Source of the DNA: Phytophthora hibernalis | Lineage: Eukaryota; Oomycota; Peronosporomycetes; Peronosporales; Peronosporaceae | Reading direction: 5' to 3' | DNA: 64,000 bases | Assembly (NCBI GenBank): GCA_012656075.1 | Contig: JAAKBF010000123.1 | Coordinates: forward strand, 161,897 to 225,896 | Shown: positions 12,138-22,502 of the stretch, in pieces | How the letters are laid out: each line of letters starts with the position of its first letter | How positions within the stretch are numbered: position 1 is the stretch's first letter | Position numbers and translations under genes: made by a program | The notes under the pieces: model-generated | The model's database searches: none | What the model saw: the letters and a program-made list of their open reading frames with translations, nothing else | What the model was told of the DNA's origin: nothing

Positions 12138-12870
12138 CGTTTACTGTGCGTTGGGATCTGCGTGGCTGCATCGGTGGCGTAGGTTGCCCGGATGCGGTGG
12201 CTGGGAATAATCATGGTCATCCTTGCCGAAGCATAGACATCGACGCGCCACCAGTCTCCTGATGGTAGAGCTCCGTGCGGGCTAATAAGCTCCAAGATAG
12301 AGCTTCTCCCTACTCATTCCAACATTTTCTTGGCCTTCGACACGCAAGCGACACTCCCCAGCTCCTTACAGTCACCCAAGCATGACCCTCTCCAGTCTCC
12401 TCAAGGTTTTCGCTCTGCTCGCTCTCCTGACACTCGACGTTCAGGCTGCTAGCTCGGAGCCCAACCGACATCTCCGTATTGAGACGTCCGACAACAACCG
12501 CGAGCTGCCACCAGCTAGGAGTTGTCCGGGAAGAAGTCCGTCAAGTTGTTGACGATTATCAAGGATAATTTCAAGAACCAACCAGTTTTCGACAAGATCG
12601 TCGAGAACGCCAAGAAAGTGAAGTATTACGCGGAGAAGACCAAGGGCAAGTAGCTGCGTCATGATAAGCACTGGGTTGTGGCTTTCGTCGTCAAGCCTAA
12701 CTACATGTAATACACCTGCCAGACATTAAGCACGAAACGTTTGAGCTTGTTGAACAAAGTCGTTCTCAAATATACGAAAGGCGGGCCTCTTTGATACATA
12801 TGTCGATACTTTACAAAAGAGAGAAAGAGATAGTGTTCTTGTCCATTCTCTGGATTTTAATCCAGAGTTT
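12138..12870 (+). repeat. tandem array unit 4 (partial)
   Basis: The fourth unit follows the others closely to about 12835, then becomes divergent and is lost by about 12870 near the GA-rich stretch. It keeps the initiator and effector region but lacks the downstream two thirds. Confidence 0.9.
12382..12552 (+). pseudogene. RXLR effector copy 4, frameshifted, RHLR variant
   Basis: It carries the same one-base loss and early stop as copies 2 and 3. In addition a CGT-to-CAT change turns RRLR into RHLR. The variable x position is the one altered, so the R-x-L-R pattern is kept. Confidence 0.65.
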
Positions 12871-13535
12871 CTCCCTAAAGGGGTTGTTAAATGACAATTA
12901 CGGCTTGAGCTGCAGGTTTCCCAGGACGATGTTGCGTAGGAGGGCAAAATTGCACCGTTGCTGATGCATGTCAAGCTCGCGCAGCCACTCCTGATAAAAC
13001 ACACAAGTCATACATGCCTTCTTATAAACCCAGAGATTAACACCGTCTTCTGATTGTAGTGCTCCCTCTACTATCTAATAACCCTGTTATACTTAACAGG
13101 AAGTGCGTCCACGGGTGGTATCAAGTTGGCCAGAGTTCTCTGTATATAAGATCCATGTCTGATTTTTAGTCGAAATTGGCGGGTGTCCACTCTTTAATTA
13201 GATGAAGGTGTAGCCAAATGCCACATTTGCTTAGTCAGATCAAGTTACTTTACCCTTAATATCTAATAACCGGCAGACAACGATAACACCCAGGAGAACG
13301 TCGACCGTAGCGGCCACGGGTAACATCAAAACCCACCCACCCACTGAATGTTGCTTGAAGGAAATGGGTGAAACAAAAATTGCCAACGATTAGCATTAAA
13401 ACCCACTAGGTGATGATCTAGATGTGTCTGGTGTGGTCGATGCGGGTGTACAAGTATGACCACCGCGCGCCAGTACAACCTGACAGCCCCCGAGTGTTGG
13501 CTGCTTTGCTGTGGCCTCGTAGTCGTGTTAGGTAT
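12871..13535. other. no recognisable gene between array and copia element
   Basis: AT-rich and mixed-composition sequence. Weak similarity to unit 1 may persist for a few tens of bases. I see no frame with recognisable protein content. Confidence 0.5.
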
Positions 13536-13820
13536 TGTCGGAGCTAGCAGTAGCAGATAGAGCTCCGCTGTTTGGCAGAACCACCAAGGATGACTTGGCT
13601 TTAGTATGGTTCCCACCGTTAGAGCTATTGACTCACGGTCATACGGAGGCTAGTTTAGTAAAGTTTAACCAAGAGGGGTTGTCACCTGCGAGGTTTTCTC
13701 CTCCTCAACCCCATTCTTTCCGTGGGCAAGCCAAGTAGTGTTCCTGCGTTCGTGTCTAGTGCTTCCTTGGCATTGACACTAAGCTGTCGCTAGCGCTCAG
13801 CCCCACTGCTCAAACCTTCA
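13536..13820 (+). repeat. 5' LTR of copia element 1
   Basis: 285 bp, TG...CA ends, matching the 3' LTR except for an 11-bp insertion after GACTCACGG and a few substitutions. Confidence 0.9.
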
Positions 13821-13832
13821 GGTTATGAGCCC
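13821..13832 (+). promoter_or_regulatory. primer-binding site matching a Met-tRNA anticodon arm
   Basis: GGTTATGAGCCC directly follows the 5' LTR. Its complement GGGCUCAUAACC reads as an anticodon arm with loop CUCAUAA and anticodon CAU, not as a tRNA 3' end. Drosophila copia is known to prime with a 5' fragment of initiator Met-tRNA through its anticodon arm. Confidence 0.65.
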
Positions 13833-13880
13833 AAAGGCGCTGGGGCTTTGGAATCGATTGCTATCAAGTATTGAAGATCA

Positions 13881-14864
13881 ATGGCTGGCTCGGAATCGAC
13901 GCCGAGCACTCCAGCTGTGGCTTCAAGTGGCCAAAGAGCTTCGACGTCTCCTGCGGCTGCGACGATTGTGACTAGTGCTGCTATGGGGGCTTCTTTTGGA
14001 ATCACCGCTGTGTATTCCACGCCAGTTCCGATGACGACGGCGGCTACCGGTGCTGCGACTGCGTGTAGCATCGCTGGTGGTGCTGTTGCCGGACTTGCTG
14101 GTACTGGTGCTGTACCGAGCCCTGGAGCAAGTGCTGGAGGATTGTTTGGAGCTGCTAGTGGTGGTGGTTTGCCAAGTGCTGACATGGCTGGCGGCTTTGA
14201 TTTTTCTATGACCTCGAACTTTTATGGAGCAGGACATGACATTGGTGGCTTCAACTTTGGACCATTTTCAACTGGACTAGCTGGGGTTCCTGGCTATGGA
14301 TCGCCGCGAGTTGGAATGACTACGGCGCCAGTGAAGTTGGATAACGTACCGAAAATGAAAGGAACCTTTGACTTGTATGCAGTGCAGTTACGAACCTTCC
14401 TTACTCGAATGGATTGCTGGGGCGTTGTGGATGGGACGTTCGACCTGAGTGATCCACTGCTGAGGACGAGCTTTGAGGTGAAGGACAATGATGCTCCTGA
14501 AACAATTTTGTCAGGTGTGCCCGCTCAAGATGCTGAGATGATCTGCCAGGAGGAAACCGCTCGTGCAATGTGGAATCGCTTTGTTGATAAGCAGACAAAG
14601 CGTGAATATTCAAACTACATCTTTGCCCGCGCTGAGTTTTACTCCAACGTCTATACCTTTGAGAAGGGTATGGATTCTTGGCTGCGTGAGATGGAGTCGC
14701 TGCGCAGGCAGCTTCTTCACTACGGCAAGCGCGTCAGTGATGAGGACTACGCCGAGACACTGTTGGGTCACGTGGTACGTACCCATCGAGATGTAGTACG
14801 GCAGTTTTCCAAGCACGTCGTGATGGCGGGGAAGATCACCCGGTACCTACTGCCACTCAAGTGA
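13881..14864 (+). CDS. copia element 1 Gag (frame broken at end)
   Basis: 327 codons from ATG. The first ~120 residues are Ala/Gly/Ser/Thr-rich. From about residue 155 there is a copia-type Gag core (KLDNVPKMKGTFDLYAVQLR, then TARAMWNRFVDK... and SWLREMESLRRQLL). The frame changes near 14850, and Gag continues in another frame towards a zinc knuckle, CFNCGQVGYLRLNC, at about 15091-15132. Gag packages element RNA in cytoplasmic particles. The product here would lack its zinc knuckle. Confidence 0.75.
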   Translation: MAGSESTPSTPAVASSGQRASTSPAAATIVTSAAMGASFGITAVYSTPVPMTTAATGAATACSIAGGAVAGLAGTGAVPSPGASAGGLFGAASGGGLPSADMAGGFDFSMTSNFYGAGHDIGGFNFGPFSTGLAGVPGYGSPRVGMTTAPVKLDNVPKMKGTFDLYAVQLRTFLTRMDCWGVVDGTFDLSDPLLRTSFEVKDNDAPETILSGVPAQDAEMICQEETARAMWNRFVDKQTKREYSNYIFARAEFYSNVYTFEKGMDSWLREMESLRRQLLHYGKRVSDEDYAETLLGHVVRTHRDVVRQFSKHVVMAGKITRYLLPLK

Positions 14865-17253
14865 TGAACGCGTTGCGTGCGGAATCGGCCCTGGATGAGA
14901 AGATTGGTGCTGAGGAGCAAACACCTGCTGGTGTTGCTGCGTGTGGTAAGAAGACTGCACAGCAAATGGAAAACCAAAACAGAGGCTAGCGTAAGAGAGG
15001 TGGTGGTGAAGGAAAGAAGCAGCAAAAGGAAGGAAAGCAATGTGGTAAACAGAAAGGCAAGAAGAGCAACAAAGAAGAGATAAGGACTTGCTTCAACTGC
15101 GGTCAAGTTGGTTACTTGCGCTTGAATTGCCCTGACCGGTCTTCTGATGATGTGAGTGCCGGAAAAAGTTTTGCAACGTCAGAGAGGAAACGTTGGCAGA
15201 ACAAATCCGATGGCGAAAATACCAAGAAGAAAAATGTTGACGCGGTTGGTCGTATTTCTCGAGCTTTGACGGTTAGCTCTGTGAGTGGCTCTCATGGGGA
15301 TAGTGTGGAGTGGGCGATGGACTCCGCAAGTGATGTGCATGTGTGTAATTGGCAGGACTTGCTGGCGCAATTGCAGAGTGATAAGGCGCATGTCTTCCAA
15401 GGCTACGACGGTATAGTTTCGGGTGAAGAAAAGGTCGGTAAGGTGCGGCCATCTATCAGGAACAACAAGAAACAACACCAGGATTTGTCTTTGCGGTTGG
15501 ATTGTATGCTGTACAAACTTTCAGCTCCCAATAACTTACTGAGTCTTGATCTGCTTGAGAAAGACGGATGGACCTTAAAGACTGGGTTCATCGATTCTCA
15601 GCGTGTTGCATGGTTGTCCAAGGGGCGACTACAACTACTGCTACTGAAGTCTCGAGGTAGATACCGCTTGCAGACTACAGTACCCACTGTCTATCAAGTT
15701 CCATGGCTGAATCAATGCAGTCAGGTTGCTGTTGGTGCTCCTGAGAGCGCTGCTGCTGGTGGTCGCATGGGTGATGATGCTGCTGAAGCTGGGCGAGGGG
15801 ACGAAGATTCCCTGGTGCGTTGGCATCTTCGATTCGCTCACTTGAATTTACCTACGCTGAAGCAGATGGCACATCAACAAGTGGCTGCTGTAATAAGTGA
15901 TGAGCTTCTTGATGACGCTGATACTCCATGCTGGAGTTGTAGAGCGGGAAAGATGACTCGGATGTCCTATAAGAAGGTAAAGACACGCCGAGCTGTTAAA
16001 CCGTTCCAGAAGATCATGTCGGACATGTGCTACATGGGCATTGTGACATACGATGGCTACTCACATTTCCAGCTTGTGCAAGATGAAGCGAGCCGGTATT
16101 TGTGGGGCTTCCTGATGAGACGAAAAAAGATGCATCGGACGTAGTGTTAGCTCACGTGAAGTGGTTGTTGGCTCAAGGAAACAAGATCAAAGTTTTCAAC
16201 TCTGGCCAAGACCGTGAGCTTCTCAACAACAAGTTGATTACCTTTCTCACTGCTCGTGGAATCGAGTATACCTGGACAAATGGGTACAGTCCAGAGGAGA
16301 ATGGACTGGTGGAGAGGATGAACGGTATTGTTGCGGCTCAAGTGCGCTGCATCTCGACGATTGCGAACATGCCGGACCGTTTATGGGGGAGGCACTTGGA
16401 TTTGCGGTTGAAGTGAGGAAATTTTCGGCAACGAAGCCTTTGAACGACGAGACGCCCTACTTCAGGCGCTTCGGAGAGCGGCCTGACGTCTCCAAGTTGC
16501 GGACTTGGGGATGTGTGGTGTTTGTCTTCACGCCGAAGAAGCTTCGCAAGAATAAGCTAGAAAATCCTGATAAACCTGGCTTGTTCATGGTTTTTGCCAA
16601 GCACTCCGAGAGCTTTCGTGTATTGAGCTTGTTGATTAGCAATATCCAAGAGGTTCGATCAGTGGAGTTTCATGAAGAATGTACTGTTGATCGCAGCTAC
16701 GTTAATCGGCTGCTCGCTAATCGCTATGGTAAAGCGCGTGCGCGTACTGTGCCTCCTGGGATTCCTTTCGTTCGTCTTCCTGTCAGTGGAGTGACGAATG
16801 AAGAACGTTTGGTTCTCTGAGGAACATCCTTCGAAGCGCCGCCGTTGCGACGGCGATTCACCTGGTGCTTTTCAACTGAAGTGGAAACTCCGGTCTGTGC
16901 TGGAGCGCCGGTGGCAGTTCCGTCGAGTTGTCCTGGGGTTACTCCTCCAGCTGCGGTGGGAGATCGGCCGTTGATGCGTGGGGCTAACACTCCGCGTGTT
17001 GTGCGTGCTGATCCTGATGTTGAACAGGATGTTCGAGACCTACGGGGTGCGCCTATCAGCCATCTTGTTAGTGGTCAGCGGCCTGTGACATCGCGAGGAA
17101 CCTCACCTTCGATGGGGAGAGCATGGTTGACGGTGAGGTTGCTGGTGAGGTTGACCTCGCTGATGCTGCTGAAGAAGATGATGATCTTGAGCCAGTTCCT
17201 ATTGCTACGGGTGTTCCTGCAATCCCGATGAGTGAAGTCGCTGATGTGCTTAA

Positions 17254-17552
17254 CCCTTTTGTTGCCGACTGGTCCAAAACGTGGCATAATGCATCGTTTT
17301 ACTAAAATCGACCAATCAAATATTATGATTTTAATATTGACCAATTATATGCCTACCAGAAAATTGACCAAAACGATGCATTATGCCACGTTTTACAAAT
17401 ATCACCCAAAACATTTTCTGGTCATTAAAGAAAACTTAGAATTTAGTCACCGGAAAGTAATAGTAAAACAAGGCATTATGCATCGTTTTGCAATTTTATC
17501 TTGGTTAAAGTTTACATATTTTCAAATAGAAAATGTATGGGCAACAAAAGGG
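17254..17552. mobile_element. piggyBac-like MITE (TTAA target)
   Basis: A 299-bp insertion with exact 13-bp terminal inverted repeats CCCTTTTGTTGCC / GGCAACAAAAGGG, flanked on both sides by TTAA (17250-17253 and 17553-17556). Ends starting CCC at a duplicated TTAA are the hallmark of piggyBac-class elements. The interior is AT-rich, non-coding, and contains three copies (one inverted) of a subterminal word around GGCATAATGCATCGTTTT. It lies inside the decayed pol region of copia element 1, so it is younger than that insertion. Confidence 0.85.
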
Positions 17553-17795
17553 TTAATGGCAGTGGGAGCGATGAGGATGAAGAGGAGCAGTGCGATACAG
17601 TCGAGTCCTTCCGACGCTCGACTGGGGTACGACACCCAAACCCAAAGAACAGAGACTTTGAGGTTGACTTACCTGATAGTTTGGTAATTGAGGCGGTGAA
17701 CACTTTGATGGAGCCGCAGACTGTACAGGAGGCGTTGAATGTGCCCGATCCAGGCAAGTGGATCGAAGCGCTCGAGAAGGAGTACAAAGACTCAT

Positions 17796-17827
17796 GCGGA
17801 ATAACACGTGGGAACGTGTTATTCCGC
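17796..17827. repeat. perfect 14-bp hairpin at the RT deletion junction
   Basis: Arms GCGGAATAACACGT (17796-17809) and exact complement (17814-17827) around GGGA. It sits exactly between the last pre-RT codons and the resumed RNase H sequence. Confidence 0.9.
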
Positions 17828-18148
17828 AGTGGAGCGGCCCAAGGGCAAGAAGTTCTCTCTAGCATGTTGTATCAAGACAATCAGTCGACTCTCAAGGTAA
17901 TCATGGCCACGAAGGGCAACTACAAAATCAAGGGCGTTGATGTGAAGTATCACAAGGTGAGGGATCTGTACGAACGTGGGGATTTCGCTATACGCTACTG
18001 TCATACGGCGGATATGCTAGCAGATATTTTCACGAAACCGCTTGGATCATCGCAGTTCTACAAACTGCGCGAGCGCCTATATGTGGTGCCTCTGCCTCTG
18101 ACCGACGGCAATCCCAAGTGACCTATGTGGCGGACCTCGAAGTGGGAG

Positions 18149-18422
18149 TGTCGGAGCTAGCAGTAGCAGATCGAGCTCCGCTGTTTGGCAGAATCACCAA
18201 GGATGACTTGGCTTTAGTATGGTTCCCACCGTTACAGCTATTGACTCACGGCTAGTTTAGTATAGTTTAACCAAGAGGGGTTGTCACCTGCGAGGTTTTC
18301 TCCTCCTCAATCCCATTCTTTCCGTGGGCAAGCCAAGTAGTGTTCCTGCGTTCGTGTCTAGTGCTTCCTTGGCATTGACACTAAGCTGTCGCTAGCGCTC
18401 AGCCCCACTGCGCAAACCTTCA
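18149..18422 (+). repeat. 3' LTR of copia element 1
   Basis: 274 bp, same ends as the 5' LTR, with an 11-bp deletion. Preceded by the purine tract AAGTGGGAG. Confidence 0.9.
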
Positions 18423-19102
18423 GGTCCAATCCCCGGTTTACTTCAAAATTCACCAGCCAAAGAAAACACCACCGCTAACACCAATAATGCGTCTCAACTA
18501 GCTCCTTCGGCTATAGCGGTCGACATGGTGGTTCCTGATTAATGCCAGGACGACGGTTTATCCTGTATAACGACGACGTAGTTGTTGAGCTCGTTGCTTC
18601 AGCAGGGAAAGTCGATGGGCGAGTAGAAGACCTGAAGAGTTCGTCGTTCGATAAAATGATGGCACACAGGAAATGGAATGCCTTCACAATAAGGCGCGCG
18701 CAAAAAGATGCCGTACGTGGGAATCTAAGGTGATAGTGCACGAGGATCTCCTTGGCGGGCTTCTCTCCAATACATATGTTAAGAATGTCGGCAAAGAAAC
18801 CAGTCCACATATATCCGAACTTGAGGAGTTGAGACCGTTCAAGGCCAGATCAATTTTCCAACTGCACACTTTTACTGCTTACCAGCGAGGTCCAAACAAG
18901 CGATAAACAACACGGGTCTCGAAAGGTGTCTAATAATAGAAACCTTTGTTATTATTATATCACAGTGTCTGGATAGCTTAACCATTGATCATCGAGGAGC
19001 TTATCGCCTATGTCCTCGCGGCACCTTTGAAGCGCTGTGATACTCCGTCTTACTTCATCTTGATCAATCTGATGTCATGGTAAATCCAGTACGTTGAAGT
19101 AC
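18423..19102. other. unassigned sequence with protein-like fragments
   Basis: Between 18540 and 18905 two overlapping plus-strand frames look protein-like (ILYNDDVVVELVASAGKV, then VIVHEDLLGGLLSNTYV). They could be one frameshifted gene fragment. I do not recognise the family. The rest shows nothing. Confidence 0.35.
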
Positions 19103-19324
19103 TGTGGTTGAACCATAACCTCAGCACGAGCGTCAAGGCTGTTCACTGTCGTAGTGCACGACTCGTGGCTGAGTCTCAACAACACCTCAAATGATGGCTG
19201 CAAACGGATTGTGTGGTTTGTACACATGTAAGTCTAGGTTAGCGATGTCGTAGCACTAGCTCATTCGCGACTTCATTTCACTCTCAGTCTCAAATTTGCA
19301 ATCAACAACTCAATACGAGTCTCA
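19103..19324 (+). repeat. gypsy 5' LTR (start approximate)
   Basis: The last ~170 bases match 40512-40680 (GCACGACTCGTGG to ACGAGTCTCA). The 5' limit is uncertain: TG dinucleotides at 19103, 19147 or 19155 are possible starts. Confidence 0.6.
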
Positions 19325-19434
19325 ACCCGCGTAATATCGTGACATCTGAGTGCTATTGAAGCGTGAAACTTATTCCCGGTTCGGCTACTCTACGCAAGAC
19401 ACTCGAAGCTCAAGTTCGACAAGCTCTTACTACG

Positions 19435-20916
19435 ATGACCCGAAATCAGAGTCCAAACCCACGACCCCGTTAGCAGCGGCGTAGACGTGAGGAGGACAGC
19501 GCGGCAGACGAGCATCGTCACTCCCAGATCAGTGATCAAGCTTTAGAGGACGGTGCACAAGTTCCTGCCGCTCCACACCCGAACCAGCAGTCGGCGGTGG
19601 ACACCATGGCAATGATGAGGCAGATGTTTCAATTCATGAACACTGCTCAACGCCAAAACCAGGAGCAGATGTCCCAGATGTTCCAGCAACAAGTTTTGTT
19701 GCAGCAGCAGATGCTGCAAGCTCATGTGGCAGCTCAGAAGCCACAGAAGAAGAAGGGTAATCCACCCCAATTCAACGGCGAGACCAATGATGACCTCGAG
19801 CTCTGGCTGTTCAGCACTGAGCAGTACTACTCCAGCTATGCCGAGGAGATGCAGAGCGAGTCGTCCGAGTTCGTCAACACCATCTTCGCCAACCTAGGTC
19901 CGACAGGCCAAACCTGGTATCGAGACTTCAAGATGTCACTCGGTGACCAACCAGCTACCTGGGCTATATTCAAGCAGAGGATTCGCGAACGCTTTCGTGA
20001 AGCTGATTATCAGCACAAATTACTGACGCGACTGCACAATCTTCGCTGCAATGGCTCACAACAGGCTTACACCACGAAATTCTTGCACTTGCTGTCTCAA
20101 TTAGACTGCGAGTTGCCAGAGGTAGTAAAGCGCTGGTTTTATCAGCGGAATCTGCGAGCTGAAACCAATGCGTTTGTATCGCAAAACGTGCCCACAACGC
20201 TGAAGAAGGTGATTGAACTAGCTGAGCGCTTCGAAGACTCCCGCGCTGCTCAAGCGGGGCCGAACGCAAAGAAAGATCAGAACACCAATATTAAACCTCA
20301 AGGTAAACATTTGGCCCAGAAGAAGAACTCTGCCGCACCCCCAAGTCTCAGACAAACACCAGTGCTGTTGGCAAGAATGATGAAAGGCCGATATGTGGGT
20401 ACTGCGACAAGCCGGGCCATAGTGAGGCTGTCTGCTTCAAGAAGAAGGCGGCCGCCAAGGCCTCGGTGGCAAAAACTCGTAGGCTCGGTGGGTTGGCACC
20501 CCACCGGGCCAAAACAGCCAGATCGTGACCGCCGTACACGTTCTGGTAGCCCCGTCGAGGCTCAGCTTCACTATCAATCCGATGAAGTTGTGCCGCCAAA
20601 GACGAAAAACGTTTACGGCTATATGTGCCCGAGAGGTCGAGTGGCGGATACTTCTGTCTCCATTTTCATTGATAGCGGCGCATCTTTTAACGCGATCGAC
20701 CCTCAGGTAGCGGCAGCACTTCGCTTGCCGATCAAGACGTCGCCCAAACCACTACAAGTAAGGCTTGGTGCTGGGCAGCGAATGAGTATTCCACAGCGCA
20801 TGACACGAATTAGTGTGTCGGTAGACGGATTTCCTGCATACGATGCTAAGTCTTCGTTATGGATATCCCAGAAGGGCAGAACGTGTTACTCGGTCTACCC
20901 TGGCTTGAAGAAGTAA
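19435..20916 (+). pseudogene. gypsy Gag-protease, nonsense and frameshifts
   Basis: An ATG at 19435 is followed by an in-frame TAG at 19471; the frame then stays open to 20916. It has a Gln/Met-rich coiled segment (MRQMFQFMNTAQRQNQEQM), a Ty3/gypsy Gag core (GNPPQFNGETNDDLELWLF, QTWYRDFKMSLGD), a zinc knuckle in a second frame (CGYCDKPGHSEAVCFKKK, about 20391-20444) and an aspartic protease motif IDSGASFNAIDPQVA (about 20670). Normally Gag assembles particles and the protease processes Gag-Pol. At least two frame changes and one stop disable it. Confidence 0.75.
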
Positions 20917-22250
20917 ATCCTGATATCGACTGGGCCGCTAAGGTTACTCGACCGCGTGGCTCGTCAACTCGTCTTACGTGGAAACCGTGCCCACGTGCAC
21001 AAGCAGGCGCGTTTATCGCTGGTGGACAACGGAAGTAGCGCGTCCCAAAAAACGCTAACGATCAGATCGATCAGTTGACCTTCTACACCAAACATGACTA
21101 CGTCTCTACGGTTGGTGATACAAGAGTTGTGTCACACCGTCAGTTTCGCAATATGAAGACTAAGGATAGAGAATTTTGTTTCGCTGTTCGCATTGTGGAG
21201 GATCAGTCTGAAAAAGCTACTCGCCAGCTTCAACAGGGCTGGGAGCAGCTCCGAAGAAGCGATTTTGCTGAAATACAAAGATTCGGTTCACCGAGTCGAT
21301 CTTCCGAACGTGGTACCACAACGAACGGTCCATGTCGAAGCAGAAGTAGAATTATCTGATGAGGTTCCAGTGGCTCGCAAGCAATTCCGGCTCAGTGAGG
21401 AGATGAAACAGGCAATCCGCACGTGGACAGCGGAGATGCTGGCTGCCGGCATTATTAGACCGTCGAAGTCGCCATACTGCGCTCCAACTTTTTGCGTCAA
21501 GAAGGCGGTAGGCTGGCGGATTGTACACGATTTTCGAGGCATCAACTCGAAACTTCGAATTCCGGCTACTCCTGTTCCCGAAAGGAAGATATCTACGATG
21601 CAATGGCGAGTAGCTACTATTTCTCGGCGCTTGACTTACTATGGGGTTTCTTCCAGGTGAGAAAGACGTGCAGTACACGGCTTTCTCGACCCCTGATGGC
21701 CAATTCGAGTATTTGGTAACACCCATGGGTCTTGCATGCAGTTCTTCGGCCTTCAACAGGATGATTCAGCGCATTTTCAGTGACCAGAGCTCATTTTGCC
21801 GCGCATACTTCGATAATCTGTTCGTGTTCACCCAATGGATGACCATTTGGAAGCTCTCGGCAGGGTTTTGAAACGCTGCGAAGAGCAACAACTATACGTT
21901 AAGCTGGCGAAATGTACATTTTGCGCCAGTGAGATCCCATGTCTCGGGGACTACTTTGGTCGTGATGGAATTCGTATAGACCCTGACAAGATCCGGGTCA
22001 TTCAGGACTGGCCACAGCCCAGCACTAAGCGGCAGCTGCAGTCTTTCGTTGGCACTGTGTATATGTGCTGAAGTACTGCAAAATAATTGCTGAACTAGCT
22101 GCGCCTCTAATGGAAGCGATACGAGGGCGCGGAAAGCACGAGAAAATTACACGTTCCTCAGAGCAAGTTCGGTCATTTAATGAGCTCAAGCGACTTCTCT
22201 GAACCTCCGGTGTTAGCTCATCCTGACAGCACCCGACCATTTCATGTTCG
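20917..22250 (+). pseudogene. gypsy reverse transcriptase, 5' part of pol
   Basis: RT motifs appear across several frames: SPYCAPTFCVKKAVGWRIVH and DFRGINSKLR (about 21470-21560), YFSALDLLWGFFQV (about 21615), FEYLVTPMGLACSSSAFNRM (about 21705), then YFDNLFVFT at the catalytic site (about 21810), where a second Asp is expected but Asn is present. The connection domain shows KLAKCTFCASEIPCLGD. The pol sequence is cut at 22250 by insertion of copia element 2 and continues at 27254. Confidence 0.8.
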
Positions 22251-22423
22251 TGTTAGAAACCGCACCTACTTTTGTGACGACAAGAGGTCGTCTTTTGAGA
22301 GTAACTACCAGGAGTGATGGTAGAAAGGCAAGGCAATGCGCACTCGCACATTGCTTGTCAGTCCAAGATTTCCCTTTAACCAAACGAGTTGTTCGTTGAG
22401 TGAGTTCGATCCGCCCTCCGTTA
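22251..22423 (+). repeat. 5' LTR of copia element 2
   Basis: 173 bp, TGTTAG...CCGTTA, unusual in not ending CA. Differs from the 3' LTR by only a few bases, indicating a fairly recent insertion. Confidence 0.9.
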
Positions 22424-22436
22424 GGGTTACGAGCCC
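22424..22436 (+). promoter_or_regulatory. candidate primer-binding site of copia element 2
   Basis: GGGTTACGAGCCC directly follows the LTR. Like the site in element 1, its complement GGGCUCGUAACCC looks like an anticodon arm, here with loop CUCGUAA (anticodon CGU). Confidence 0.5.
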
Positions 22437-22502
22437 AAAGAAAGACACAAGACGTGACACTGCGCCCAAGAACGTTGGCCGAGCTGCACTAACGACTACA
22501 AG

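Larger units (their letters stand above)
15116..18121 (+). pseudogene. copia element 1 Pol remnant (PR-INT-partial RNase H)
   Basis: Protease is marked by WAMDSASDVHVCN (about 15310). The integrase zinc region shows WHLRFAHLN...CWSCRAGK and its core shows SDMCYMG and PEENGLVERMN; at the second aspartate site the sequence reads VFNSGQDREL, so that Asp appears lost. There are frame changes near 16115, 16400 and 16820. A TPYFRRFGERPDVSKLRTWGC stretch follows. After WIEALEKEYKDS (17790) the whole reverse transcriptase is absent and sequence resumes in RNase H (LYQDNQSTLKV, DVKYHKVRDL, MLADIFTKPLG). The element cannot transpose by itself. Confidence 0.8.
13536..18422 (+). mobile_element. Ty1/copia LTR retrotransposon, RT-deleted
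   Basis: A 4.9-kb element flanked by direct LTRs (13536-13820 and 18149-18422) beginning TGTCGG and ending TTCA. Interior order is gag, zinc knuckle, protease, integrase, then the last part of RNase H, which is the copia order, but reverse transcriptase is missing. A primer-binding site follows the 5' LTR and a purine tract (GAAGTGGGAG) precedes the 3' LTR. The five bases outside the ends (GGTAT and GGTCC) agree only in part, so the target duplication has decayed or one end has been rearranged. Confidence 0.9.

Noticed and set aside
12847..12866. Palindrome CTCTGGATT-TT-AATCCAGAG near the end of array unit 4
   Set aside because: Other units have a similar imperfect palindrome here, so it is divergence of unit sequence, not a junction scar.
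13823..14237. Minus-strand frames opposite copia Gag
   Set aside because: They mirror the Ala/Gly/Ser-rich Gag start and have no motif of their own.
13531..18427. Target duplication for copia element 1
   Set aside because: The flanking five bases are GGTAT and GGTCC; only three agree, so I do not claim it.
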